A stretch of 64,000 bases of DNA from Urechis unicinctus (lineage: Eukaryota > Annelida > Polychaeta > Xenopneusta > Urechidae): assembly GCA_034190875.2 (NCBI GenBank), contig CM067355.1, forward strand, positions 34,348,614-34,412,613, written 5' to 3'. The notes beneath the pieces were generated by a model. It saw only the letters and a program-made list of their open reading frames with translations, ran no database searches and was not told the origin of the DNA. A program made the translations under genes and the position numbers. Shown piece after piece: positions 36,406-47,510 of the stretch. The number at the start of each line of letters is the position of its first letter. Position 1 is the first letter of the stretch.

Positions 36406-37281
36406 GCTGTCTCTCCTGGGCCGACTCAACGCTAATCTGCCTCGCCAAGTCCACTAAGCAACTCTTATAGCGCCGCGCGTAACTTGGGCCTCATTATTAT
36501 AAGTCGGGACACAGACGAACGTGGTCAGGTATTCATCGACCATGTTTTAGGTCACCATTGCTTCATAAACTTCTTTTACAAACAGTGGAGCGTTCAGGCA
36601 ACTCGACCCAATGCTAATGTTGACAGGAGAAATATCAAGGGACAAGGCGAGTGCGTTGTGTTTCATTGACACGCGCCCTTAATACGGATTTATCGGATAT
36701 TGGTGTGAATTGGGGGTGACGTTTTCGTTTGGAATTCATCCCTGCATCACCGGAGACGAAATACAACCACAAGACTAAACAGAATTATTGCTTTGTATCG
36801 TAGTGAGTGAGTATAAGGCCCCATACGCGCTCGGAGCAACCCCGTACGCGCTGGGAGCAGCCCCGTACACGCTCGGACGCGCTGGGAGCAGGGCAGGAAA
36901 AGCAGCTTAACCGGCCCCCGATTGGGATTCACACACACAGCTCACCACTACCAAGAGCACACGGGAACACACGAGCAACTCGCTCAGGGATTCACTATTC
37001 AACAACAGAAGGACCAAGTGAAGCGGAAGTGGATCCTCCAATCAAATCCCGGACATACTGGTCGGCAGTTTCCTCGGGATATCGAATAACGCCGCCAGGC
37101 CAGGCTCAGATATTCTAGACGGAGCTTGCAGTTCTCGCCGTGTCACGTTCTCCACCCGAGAAACGAGGCGAGATCCACAATAAGAAGAAGCATGTGTTAG
37201 CAGCAAGCAGACGACATTCTCTCGGCACAGGCGCTTCAGCCAACTCGTCTCGTCAAATTACCCGCCATCCCTACGTACCAG
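36399..37281 (+). other. Probable non-coding first exon / 5' UTR of Frizzled (5' end uncertain)
   Basis: This is the sequence between the putative core promoter and the strong donor at 37,282. It has no tandem array, only short internal repeats at about 36,820-36,890 (CGCTGGGAGCAG-like). A 17-codon upstream open frame starts at ATG 36,404 (MLSLLGRLNANLPRQVH). An alternative start of transcription near 36,840, about 30 bases after TATAAG at 36,812, would shorten the exon to about 440 bases. The 3' end is supported by the splice donor; the 5' end is inferred. Confidence 0.4.
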
Positions 37282-37676
37282 GTGAGTTCTCTTACGAGGT
37301 GATCGTGCGATGACGTCACCTCACGTCTCATTCTGTGAATTGTAAGCTTACATTAGGATTTCGTGTACATTCCATACCGTGCCTCCTGACCGAGTCGCTT
37401 GGAGGCCGACACGATGTAAGCCGTCATTTAGCATGCAGGCCTGGTAGCGTCCGTGTATTGCACACTGACGACTACGCTGACATTCATAAGGGTTCCCGAC
37501 TACGTCCGTGTGTAGAAGTCCTCCCCTCCCCCCCCCCCCCCCCCCCCCCCCACAACCCACATCGACTTCACCGCCTCAACCTCTCGATCTCTGTTTGTCC
37601 GCCATGTTTGTTTTGGGTTTGTTAGAATACTGCAAATCCCCGCCTTGTTAACATTGGCGCTGTGTCGTGTTTTCAG
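37282..37676 (+). other. 5' UTR intron of the Frizzled gene (395 bp)
   Basis: The donor is an excellent consensus (CCAG|GTGAGT, intron starting 37,282). The acceptor TGTTTTCAG ends at 37,676, with a TTAAC branch-like sequence about 25 bases upstream, and the next exon begins 22 bases before the Frizzled ATG. The intron carries a run of 24 C at 37,528-37,551. Frizzled genes often have uninterrupted coding regions, so an intron confined to the 5' UTR is reasonable. Transcript evidence is lacking. Confidence 0.7.
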
Positions 37677-37698
37677 GTACTGCTACTCTATATCCAAC

Positions 37699-39492
37699 AT
37701 GGCCGCCAACTCCCTCCACTTCGTCCGCACACCCGCACCTCACCTTGCGATGACCTTGAGGTCTATGATCGCACTACTGGTGTGTGTGAGTGGAACGCAT
37801 GCGCAGGAGTCTGCGCGTCAGTGTCAGGAGATCACGATCCCGATGTGTCGTGGTATCGGCTACAACATGACACACATGCCCAACCAATTCAACCATGACA
37901 CACAAGAGGAAGCGGGATTAGAGGTCCACCAATTCTGGCCGCTGGTCGAGATCCGATGTTCGCCGGATCTCAAGTTCTTCCTCTGTAGCATGTACGCTCC
38001 TATCTGTATGAGTAACTACCAGAAGCCGCTGCCCGCCTGTCGCTCCGTGTGTCAGCGGGCCAAGGCCGGCTGCGCGCCCCTCATGCGCCAGTACGGCTTC
38101 GCTTGGCCAGAACGCATGAAATGTGACGAACTTCCCGAGTTCGGTGATAAAGATGAGCTGTGTATGGACTTCAACACGTCAGAGCGGGCCACGCCCACTC
38201 CTCAGTATCCACACCTACCGACAGTCCTTCCTCCTGGATTCATCCCCGGATCCGGAAGTAAACCCGGACTCAAACCGCGTCCGGACTTCACGAACAATCC
38301 GTACCAGGGAGTGGTCCCGCCTTACTACGGGCCGTCACCGCAGGACTGTACGTGCCGGTGCCGGGAACCGTTCGTTACCATCCGTAACAAGACGAGTCCG
38401 TATTATAACAAGGTGAGTACAGGCGGACAGTTGAACTGCGCCATGTCGTGTGACGGAGCCTACTTCTCCGAGGACGAGCGCAACTTCGCTCAGTTCTGGA
38501 TCGGAATCTGGTCTGTACTGTGCTGCATCAGTACCGCCATGACAGTATTCACCTTCTTGGCGGACATGGAGCGCTTCCGGTATCCAGAACGTCCCATCAT
38601 CTTCCTGGGCGGCTGCTACACCATGGTCAGTATCGGTTACATCATCCGCCTCGTTCTGGGCCACGAGGCAGTAGCGTGTGACACGAGAGTTGACGAGACG
38701 ATGATCCGCTACGAGACGACGGGGCCGGCCGTCTGTACCGTGGTCTTTCTGCTCGTCTACTTCTTCGGCATGGCGTCGAGTATCTGGTGGGTGGTCCTCT
38801 CCTTTACCTGGTTCCTCTCCGCCGGCCTCAAATGGGGACAGGAAGCTATCGCCAACTACAGTCAGTACTTCCACCTGGCGGCCTGGCTCATCCCTTCCAT
38901 CAAAAGCATTGCCATCCTGGCGTTGTCGTCCGTGGACGGAGACCCCATCTCCGGCGTCTGTTACGTCGGCAACCAGAGTGTGGAGAACCTTCGTGGCTTC
39001 GTCCTCGCCCCGCTCTTCGTGTACCTCATTCTCGGCATCACCTTCCTCGTCGCCGGATTCGTGTCGCTCTTCCGGATCCGGAACGTGATCAAGCAGCAGG
39101 GACGCGCTAAGACGGATAAGTTGGAGAAGTTAATGATCCGTATCGGGATTTTCTCCGTTCTCTACACTGTACCCGCCACTATTGTTATCGCCTGTTATTT
39201 TTACGAGCAATATTACCGCCTCGATTGGGAAATCACACATAACTGTCCGTGTATAGAACCTCAGTACCGCCCGGATTACTCCGTCTTTATGCTCAAATCC
39301 TTCATGTGTTTGGTTGTCGGGATCACATCCGGTTTCTGGATCTGGTCGGGCAAGACAATTGACTCTTGGCGGAGGTTTTACCAGCGGCTGTGTGGTCGGC
39401 CGCGCTACCAACGTCCCGGACAAGCCGTCGTCAAGGAACCCGTGGCGCCTACGCTCGGCAGCAACAAACAGCTCCCGCTCAGTCACGTGTAG
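37699..39492 (+). CDS. fzd5: Frizzled 5/8-class Wnt receptor, complete, single coding exon (597 aa)
   Basis: Seven-pass Wnt receptor of the plasma membrane that signals through Dishevelled. Seen: signal peptide with hydrophobic core at about residues 22-31 and likely cleavage after GTHA (35); a cysteine-rich Wnt-binding domain with all ten cysteines (42, 50, 87, 96, 103, 114, 118, 125, 142, 155) and the near-invariant stretches MPNQFNHDTQ and GLEVHQFWPLVEI; a Pro-rich linker (163-213); seven membrane segments near 266-287, 299-320, 344-373, 390-410, 433-457, 480-501 and 528-550; the intracellular KTDKLEKLMIRIGIF loop; the KTxxxW Dishevelled-binding motif K552-W557; and a C-terminal SHV that fits a class I PDZ ligand. 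N-glycosylation sequons lie at N56 and N159 in the ectodomain. Wording of the cysteine-rich domain and the LSHV tail point to the 5/8 subfamily, closest in my recall to vertebrate FZD5; the invertebrate gene is usually one fz5/8. Start: ATG 37,699 has A at -3 and G at +4; ATG 37,750 (M18) would give a more ordinary signal peptide. The frame is open upstream to 37,645 but without an ATG. Length is normal and no damage is seen. Confidence 0.97.
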   Translation: MAANSLHFVRTPAPHLAMTLRSMIALLVCVSGTHAQESARQCQEITIPMCRGIGYNMTHMPNQFNHDTQEEAGLEVHQFWPLVEIRCSPDLKFFLCSMYAPICMSNYQKPLPACRSVCQRAKAGCAPLMRQYGFAWPERMKCDELPEFGDKDELCMDFNTSERATPTPQYPHLPTVLPPGFIPGSGSKPGLKPRPDFTNNPYQGVVPPYYGPSPQDCTCRCREPFVTIRNKTSPYYNKVSTGGQLNCAMSCDGAYFSEDERNFAQFWIGIWSVLCCISTAMTVFTFLADMERFRYPERPIIFLGGCYTMVSIGYIIRLVLGHEAVACDTRVDETMIRYETTGPAVCTVVFLLVYFFGMASSIWWVVLSFTWFLSAGLKWGQEAIANYSQYFHLAAWLIPSIKSIAILALSSVDGDPISGVCYVGNQSVENLRGFVLAPLFVYLILGITFLVAGFVSLFRIRNVIKQQGRAKTDKLEKLMIRIGIFSVLYTVPATIVIACYFYEQYYRLDWEITHNCPCIEPQYRPDYSVFMLKSFMCLVVGITSGFWIWSGKTIDSWRRFYQRLCGRPRYQRPGQAVVKEPVAPTLGSNKQLPLSHV

Positions 39493-39572
39493 ACATCACG
39501 TGACATCTCATCATGCAAAGACTGGTCACAGCGCATGTGCAGTGACACAAATCATACAGTTTTTCTTTTTTT

Positions 39573-39600
39573 ATTAAATGATGTAATGAATGTTGTTGGC
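39573..39600 (+). promoter_or_regulatory. Likely polyadenylation signal of Frizzled
   Basis: ATTAAA, the commonest variant of the AATAAA hexamer, lies at 39,573-39,578, 81 bases after the stop codon, followed by a TGTTGTTGG GT-rich stretch at about 39,590. This implies a short 3' UTR of about 100 bases. A canonical AATAAA at 40,863-40,868 is an alternative if the 3' UTR is long and runs through the CGTCAT array. Confidence 0.45.
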
Positions 39601-39724
39601 GCCAGGGAGCGCCTTTGTCACAGGGTAATTGTTACTGATCGTGTTTAGAACTAGTGACATTTTTGTCAACCCGGACGTAAAAGTTAATGCCGTTGTCCAC
39701 GTCGTCAACATACAGCCGACCATC
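39600..39724. other. Frizzled 3' flank
   Basis: Unique sequence between the likely polyadenylation site and the CGTCAT array. Confidence 0.5.
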
Positions 39725-39960
39725 GATGTCATCATCGTCACCTCGTCATTGTCCACGTCGTCATTATCGTCACCTCGTCATTATCATCGCCTCGTCATCA
39801 TCGTCACCTCGTCATTATCATCGCCTCGTCATCATCGTCACCTCGTCATTATCATCGCCTCGTCATCATCGTCACCTCGTCATTATCATCGCCTCGTCAT
39901 CATCGTCACCTCGTCATCATCGCCTCGTCATCATCGCCCTCGTCATTATCATCACTGACT
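39725..39960. repeat. 33-bp minisatellite (CGTCATTATCATCGCCTCGT), about 7 copies
   Basis: Begins about 230 bases after the Frizzled stop. CATCGTCACCTCGTCATTAT alternates with CATCGCCTCGTCATCATCG. Confidence 0.95.
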
Positions 39961-40935
39961 TCGTCATTATCAGCACCAACCTCGTTTTCGTCTCCATTCA
40001 CTCTCCATCAACCGTCGACATTAAGGACGTTTCGATCACTAACTTCGCCACCCCCCCATCACCACTTCTCATATAGTTGGTATCTATTTTGACAGAAAGT
40101 TTATGTTGGCAGATGGTGGTTTTGTTGTTTGGAAGTTCTTCTTGGCGTGACGTCATAGCGTACGTACTGCCATTTCGACTTGTCTGATTATTTATTTTGT
40201 TAATATTGAAGTAAGTTGTGTATAGTCAGTGGGAACACTGCGCAAGCGCGTTTGGTTGCCGTGAGGCGTGTATTAGTTTGGTCTTTAAATGTGATATTTT
40301 GTTGGAGGTCCGTTGCTCATCATGTCGAGCGGAACCACCCTCCGCGAGATGCGGCGAGTCTTTCTGGCAAGGTCGGTCTCGATGTCCTTGCCTTGTTTCG
40401 TTTCACATGCAGAACAGGAGATGGCAGTTATAAGGAGAAGTATTTAGGCGTATAGAAATCCTGGATCTGTTGCCAGTAATTGCGGCTCTTCTGCTCTGAT
40501 CCGTGACAATCAGCTCACAGCAGCTGTCTGTAGGCATTTCGGTAGTGTCTATATAGCTGTTATTCCCACATTTCACCATGTTCGGAGATTACAGCCATGA
40601 CCTGTAACTAGCGCGGTCTTATCCCTGCTCACTGAGGCAGAGGTCGTGCCGGCAGTATACCATTGACATAGCCAACTGACTAGATTGGTTTATACGCGGA
40701 TCTATAATTTCGCGTGCTAGACGTGCGATGTCACGTGGGTAACGCAACCAGATAAGAGGAAGTAGGGTCGCCGCTGCACGAGTCTTGCCACGGTGATGTC
40801 TTGTTGTAGTTATTATCTGCGTTATGCACTATCTTTGGACGCTACTCCTGGTATCAGATGAGAATAAACTCACGTCTATATTTCAGCTGCTTGTTTCATT
40901 CATCCTAATACACCAAGTGTAAACGACGCACGTCG
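39961..40935. other. Unique sequence
   Basis: About 970 bases; could be long 3' UTR if the AATAAA at 40,863 is used by Frizzled. No coding sequence recognised. Confidence 0.5.
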
Positions 40936-41290
40936 CACTTACCTCAACTTCTGACATAGCCTCTAAATCATTTGCCTCAACTTCTGACATAGCCTCTAAA
41001 TTATTGACCTCAAATTCTGACATAGCCTCAAAGTTATCGACCTCCACATTTGATATAGTCTCTAAATTATTGACCTCAACTTCTGACATAGCCTCTAAAT
41101 CATTGACCTCAACTTCTGACATAGCCTCTAAATTATTGACCTCAACTTCTGACATAGCCTCAAAGTTATCGACCTCCACATTTGATATAGCCTCTAAATT
41201 ATTGACCTCAACTTCTGACATAGCCTCTAAATTATTGACCTCAACTTCTGACATAGTCTCTAAATTATTGACCTCAACTTCTGATATTAT
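40936..41290. repeat. 33-bp minisatellite, about 11 copies
   Basis: ACCTCAACTTCTGACATAGC plus CTCTAAATTATTG. Two units (AGTTATCGACCTCCACATTT variant) recur at a fixed distance, indicating duplication of blocks. The minus strand reads an acidic 11-residue repeat (SEVEVNNLEAM) over about 140 codons; the frame has no ATG at its start and the plus strand is equally open. Confidence 0.95.
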
Positions 41291-41454
41291 AACCTTTATT
41301 TGGCGCAAAAGGCGGAGTAGGACGGAGAGAAAGTCAAGGAGAGAAAGATGTGAGCTGGTAACGAGGCGTGAAGCTCGTGTTGTTCAGCAGCACAAACAGC
41401 CAGTCTTTATCTGTGCCCGGCGTATTACAAGCAGTCGTAAGAAATGAAATATAG

Positions 41455-41610
41455 CCTCAGATAGGGAGAGATGATATGGAAGATAATTCGCTGAACTCAG
41501 ATAGGGAGAGATGATTCGCTGAACTCAGATAGGGAGAGATGATTCGCTGAACTCAGATAGGGAGAGATGATTTGCTGAACTCAGATAGGGAGAGATGATT
41601 CGCTGAATTC
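41455..41610. repeat. 28-bp minisatellite, 5 copies
   Basis: CAGATAGGGAGAGATGATTC plus GCTGAACT. Confidence 0.95.
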
Positions 41611-41972
41611 GTTGTGTCTTAAACCCTTTTCTGAATAAAGAACAATGAGACATCTACAATGCGAAACTTATTGATATAAGACCTTCAGAAATTTATATAT
41701 GACTTTGACTTTCCTCAAAAACTAATCATTAAACTCTGTCGTAATTAGAATAAATAAACTTACATTGTAACACAACCTCCAAGTCTTTCATTTCAAACAA
41801 CGCCTGTTTTGAGATCTCCCGAACAAATAGATGCTTACATTTCTGTGTAATTGGTCGTCTCAAAATGACCCCAAATATAACCAAACACACCTACTACTAC
41901 GTGTAGAAAAAGTCAGCGAATAATTATTTTATGAAGAATCGCTACTTTTATACAATAAATTATTTTCTATTA
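41611..41972. other. AT-rich unique sequence
   Basis: Contains AATAAA sequences near 41,635 and 41,749 but no coding sequence recognised. Confidence 0.5.
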
Positions 41973-41974
41973 AT

Positions 41975-42205
41975 GATTTTTGTGTAAGTAACTCCAGGGT
42001 ATTTCTGTGTAAGTAACTCCAGGGTATTTTTGTGTAAGTAACTCCAGGGTATTTTTGTGTAAGTAACGCCTGGGTATTTATGTGTAAGTAACGCCAGGGT
42101 ATTTATGTGTAAGTAACGCCAGGGTATTTATGTGTAAGTAACGCCAGGGTATTCATGTGTAAGTAACGCCAGGGTATTTATGTGTAAGTAACGCCTGGGT
42201 ATTTT
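41975..42205. repeat. 25-bp minisatellite, 9 copies
   Basis: TGTGTAAGTAACGCCAGGGT plus ATTTA; CTCC and GCCT variants. Confidence 0.96.
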
Positions 42206-43268
42206 TGAAAATTAAAATATCCCTCCATCATTCAATTCAGATAAGCGGCTTAAATATCTCATGATGGTATTTATTTCGTTATCATAAATTAACCCTTAGT
42301 TAAAAAGATAAAATAATCGATTTTTCCAATAGTCTAACCGAACCGTATTTCTATTCGACAAGTCAGAATAATATATAAACACACAGAGCCAGCAAGAAGG
42401 GTGGTTTTATTGTCATGGCAACCGCTTCGATTATTGTCCCATTCATAACAAGTCTCGCCTTACCATTCCAACTCTACAAGCATATTTCTTGAAGGCCTTT
42501 TCCTTAGATAGCCGTTCGCACCCAACTTATAAATGGAAATAACGGATTGTTCGAGAATTCGTTGAAGACAACGACAGCTATATTTGCAGGACGCCATCTT
42601 TTAAGAAATTTGCGTTCGAATGAAGCCCTTTGTGTGGGATCTGTAGCGGCGCGCCGTGTCACCCCTACCCCGCCCCACCACCTGACCGGGCCCCCGGCAA
42701 CCCCCCACCGCGCCCTTACCACCCCACCAGGTCCCCGCCACCCCGTGCCCCGCCCCCATCACAGTGATAGTGCTGTGCTATGCGCCCTTCACAAACTGTG
42801 GACTCGTGGAATGAGTAGGGTATTTTCGGAGGGCTTGAAGGGGTGATGGCGTGATGGGTTTGGTGTAGGGTAGGAGAAAGGTATACGGATGTGTGTGTGT
42901 GGTGGTGGGGTGGGGGCGTGGGTGTAGGGGGGGAGTGGCTGAGAGACGGTGGGCGGGCTACGGGGAAGCAGCAGAAATGGACGGGCGGTGAGTTAGGACA
43001 AGGCGACGGTGAGTCAGCGGGGGAGAGGCCGTACAGTCAGCCCCAGAGGCGGACGGATGGTGGTGTCACTCTCGCAGATTATTGACACGACCAGATTATT
43101 GACACGGCCGGCCCGAAAGGAACTAGGTCAGTCGGGCAATAGATGAATGGACCGGGGGGGGGGGGGGGGGGGGGGGGGTGGTTTTGGGTTTTGATATATT
43201 TGAGATATTTGAGTCAGACGGTACAGAGATGCAGTGAAATCGGAGATATCAGAAAGCCACAGCGATCG
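42206..43268. other. Unique sequence with a G25 tract
   Basis: About 1 kb; AT-rich to 42,640, then C-rich and G-rich segments, with 25 consecutive G at 43,154-43,178. No gene recognised. Confidence 0.55.
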
Positions 43269-43269
43269 A

Positions 43270-45890
43270 TTAAGGATGTAACAAATGAGGGGATCCTGAA
43301 CCTGGTAGGGATGTTACGAGTGATGGGATCCTGAACCTGGTAGGGATGTTACGAGTGAGGGGATCCTGAACCCGGTAGGGATGTTACGAGTGAGGGGATC
43401 CTGAAACTGGTAGGGATGTTACGAGTGGGGGGATCATGAACCTGGTAAGGATGTTACGAGTGAGGGGATCCGGAACCTGGTAGGGATGTTACGAGTGAGG
43501 GGATCCTGAAACTGGTAGGGATGTTACGAGTAAGAGGATCCTGAACCTGGTAGGGATGTTACGAGTGAGGGGATACTGAACCTGGTAAGGATGTTACGAG
43601 TGAGGGGATCCTGAACCTGGTAAGGATGTTACGAGTAAGAGGATCCTGAACCTGGTAGGGATGTTACGAGTGAGGGGATCCGGAACCTGGTAAGGATGTT
43701 ACGAGTGAGGGGATCCGGAACCTGGTAAGGGTGTTACGAGTAAGAGGATCCTGAACCTGGTAGGGATGTTACGAGTGAGGGGATCCTGAACCTGGTAGGG
43801 ATGTTACGAGTGAGGGGATCCTGAACCTGGTAGGGATGTTACGAGTGAGGGGATCCTGAAACTGGTAGGGATGTTACGAGTGAGGGGATCCTGAACCTGG
43901 TAGGGATGTTACGAGTGAGGGGATCCTGAACCTGGTAGGGATGTTACGAGTGAGGGGATCCTGAACCTGGTAAGGATGTTACGAGTGAGGGGATCCTGAA
44001 CCTGGTAAGGATGTTACGAGTGAGGGGATCCTGAACCTGGTAGGGATGTTACGAGTGAGGGGATCCGGAACCTGGTAGGGATTACGAGTGAGGGGATCCT
44101 GAACCTGGTAGGGATGTTACGAGTGAGGGGATCCTAGTGAATCCTGGTAGGGATGTTACGAGTGAGGGGATCCTGAACCTGGTAGGGATGTTACGAGTGA
44201 GGGGATCCTGAACCTGGTAAGGATGTTACGAGTGAGGGGATCCTGAACCTGGTAGGATGTTACGAGTGAGGGGATCCTGAACCTGGTAGGGATGTTACGA
44301 GTGAGGGATCCTGAACCTGGTAGGATGTTACGAGTGAGGGATCCTGACGAGTGAGTGAGGGGATCCTGAACCTGGTAGGGATGTTACGAGTGAGGGGATC
44401 CTGAACCTGGTAAGGATGTTACGAGTGAGGGGATCCTGAACCTGGTAAGGATGTTACGAGTGAGGGGATCCTGAACCTGGTAAGGGATGTTACGAGTGAG
44501 GGGATCCTGAACCTGGTAAGGATGTTACGAGTGAGGGGATCCTGAACCTGGTAGGGATGTTACGAGTAAGAGGATCCTGAACCTGGTAGGGATGTTACGA
44601 GTGAGGGGATCCTGAACCTGGTAAGGGATGTTACGAGTGAGGGGGATCCTGAACCCTGGTAGGGATGTTACGAGTGAGGGGATCCTGAACCTGGTAGGGA
44701 TGTTACGAGTGAGGGGATCCTGAACCTGGTAGGGATGTTACGAGTGAGGGGATCCTGAACCTGGTAGGGATGTTACGAGTGAGGGGATCCTAAACCTGGT
44801 AGGGATGTTACGAGTGAGGGGATCCTGAAACTGGTACCTGGTATCCTGAACCTGGTATGTTACGAGTGAGGGGATCCTGAACCTGGTAGGGATGTTACGA
44901 GTGAGGGGAGTATCCTGAACCTGGTAGGATGTTACGATGTCCTAACGGTAGTGACGAGGAGATCCTGAACTGGGTAGGGATGTTACGAGTGAGGGGATCC
45001 TGAACCTGGTAGGGATGTTACGAGTGAGGGATCCTGGGTAGGGATGTTACGAGTGAGGGGATCCTAAACCTGGTAAGGATGTTACGAGTGAGGGGATCCT
45101 GAACCTGGTAAGGATGTTACGAGTGAGGGGATCCTGAACCTGGTAAGGATGTTACGAGTGAGGGGATCCTGACCCTGGTAAGGATGTTACGAGTGAGGGG
45201 ATCCTGACCTGGTAGGATGTTATGTTTCCTGAGTGAGGGGATCCTGAACCTGGTAGGGATGTTACGAGTGGGGGGATCCTGAACCTGGTAGGGGATGTTA
45301 CGAGTGAGGGGATCCTGAACCTGGTAGGGATGTTACGAGTGGGGGGATCCTGAACCTGGTAGGGATGTTACGAGTGAGGGGATCCTGTTACGAGTAAGAG
45401 GATCCTGAACCTGGTAGGGATGTTACGAGTGAGGGGATCCTAAACCTGGTAGGGATGTTACGAGTGAGGGGATCCTGAACCTGGTAAGGATGTTACGAGT
45501 GAGGGGATACAGAACCTGGTAGGGATGTTACGAGTGAGGGGATCCTGAACCTGGTAGGGATGTTACGAGTGAGAGGATCCTGAAACTGGTAAGGATGTTA
45601 CGAGTGAGGGGATCCTGACCCTGGTAAGGATGTTACGAGTGAGCGGATCCTGAACCTGGTAAGGATGTTACGAATGGGGGGTTCCTGACCCTGGAAAGGA
45701 TGTTACGAGTGAGGGGATACTGAACCTGGTAGGGATGTTACGAGTGGGGGGATCCTGAACCTGGTAAGGATGTTACGAGTGAGGGGATCCTGAACCTGGT
45801 AGGGATGTTACGAGTAAGAGGATCCTGAACCTGGTAAGGATGTTACGAGTGGGGGGATCCTGTACCTTGTAGGTATGTTACGAGTGAGTG
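43270..45890. repeat. 35-bp minisatellite, about 75 copies; longest array in the window
   Basis: GGGATGTTACGAGTGAGGGG plus ATCCTGAACCTGGTA. Most units contain GGATCC (BamHI site). The edges are regular with substitutions; the centre (44,080-45,240) has many truncated, fused or scrambled units. Confidence 0.97.
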
Positions 45891-45989
45891 GACATGCTGT
45901 CGAAGATAGCACAACCGTATGGGTCGGTACACAGGTGAGGCATTCGTGTGAGGTAGCAAATCAGCGTGGAATTCATGGTTGGATTCGAC

Positions 45990-46445
45990 AAAACGTCATG
46001 TATCCTGAGGGATGACGGAGTTATTGGTGTGCGCATGTGTGTGCAGCAGGAGGGATTACGGAGTTATAGGTGTGCGCAGGCGTGTGTATCCTGAGGGATG
46101 ACTGAGTTATTGGTGCGCGCATGTGTGTGTATCATGAGGGGTGATGGAGTTATTGGTGCGTGCATGTGTGTGTATCAGAAGGGATTACGGTGTTATTGGT
46201 GTGCGCACGCATGTGTATCAGGAGGGGTGGCGGAGTTACTGGTGTGCGCATGCGTGTTTATCAGGAGGGGTGACTGTGTTATCGGTGTGCGCATGCGTAT
46301 GTATCATGAGGTGTGACGGAGCTATTGGTGTGAACATGCGAGGGTTTCGTTAGGGGTGACGGAGATATTGGTGTGCGTATGCGTGTGTATCATGAGGGGT
46401 GACGGAGTTATCGGTTTGCGCATGCGTGTGTATCAGGAGGGGTAT
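45990..46445. repeat. 43-bp minisatellite, about 10 copies
   Basis: GGTGTGCGCATGCGTGTGTA plus TCAGGAGGGGTGACGGAGTTATT. Confidence 0.93.
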
Positions 46446-47510
46446 ATGGTGTCCGTCATTATGAAGTGTGTACGGGTTATGCCAATCAGTAGGGCGTAGG
46501 TTTGAACCATTCCATCTCTTGAGGCCGAGTAGATCATGAGGGCGTCAGGAAGGCTGCATTCGATCCCTCCGCCTCACCAACTCCTGCACCTACTTTCCTT
46601 ATTAGCCTGTCAGGGTGTACTTTGGCATTGGGGAATCATAGGTAAACAATGTTTTTGATTGTGTCAGAGTAAGAAATGAGGGTGGCACGGTGATGGTGCC
46701 GAATGCGCCACCTGGCGAACAACAACTCTATTAGCCTCGTCTTGGTCGGAGTTGCCACTAACCAGACGGAGTTATTGATGTGCGCATGCGTGATGAAACT
46801 GACATGAATTCCTAATCAAAGCAGACAAACCCAAGGTTGCATCATCACAGGTGTTCGGAAAGAGGCTGCCACAGTCAAATCGAGGCTGCCAGTGGCATCA
46901 CGGCAAGTGCGACTTCGCTGGGGGTCGTTTCTTAGAAGCATGCAGACGGTGAAATGGTGCCCGTGTTCAGATGATGTCATACAGAAATTACGCACATCAG
47001 GCTGCCGAATATAAATAAAGGAGTAATGGAGCATCTAGCGTAAGACAGCTATCTATTATGACAACAGAGAAGCGGCGTGCGGCCGAGTGATCTGGCCAAC
47101 TGACAACACACTGTTAACATAAGACCCCAACACGTCGCCTTCACGAAGATCAGTTTGAATGTGTGTAGAACTTGGTGGCTGCTTGCTATTCAACGCATAA
47201 CTAAGCATAACGACGCATCAGAAAACAATGGCTGCTCGTCTGGGGGCAGCTTGTATACCTCTGGCGATGTGAAGTCCATCTGGTGCGGACAAACAAGCGG
47301 TCAGTGCGCTACCTCCCAAAAGCTGAGCCCGCACCATACACGCTGCTCCTCTTCGATAATTAGTTCACACCTGGACATGTACCGTACCATACACGCTGCT
47401 CCTCTTCGCTAATTAGTTCACACCTGGACATGTACTGCTACAGGTAAACAGGAGACGGTTAGTCAAGCCATACTGCACAGACTTCAACTCGGAAGATAGA
47501 AAGTAAATCC
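46446..47510. other. Unique sequence with one 53-bp tandem pair
   Basis: About 1 kb without large array. ACCATACACGCTGCTCCTCT occurs at 47,333 and 47,386 as a recent 53-bp duplication. No gene recognised. Confidence 0.55.

Noticed and set aside
38335..38874. 179-codon minus-strand frame opposite Frizzled, and a similar one at 39,130-39,486
   Set aside because: Antisense shadows of the Frizzled coding region, a normal effect of its high GC third positions.
40883..41308. Minus-strand acidic 11-residue repeat protein
   Set aside because: The frame starts without ATG, the opposite strand is equally open, and the DNA is a simple 33-bp array.
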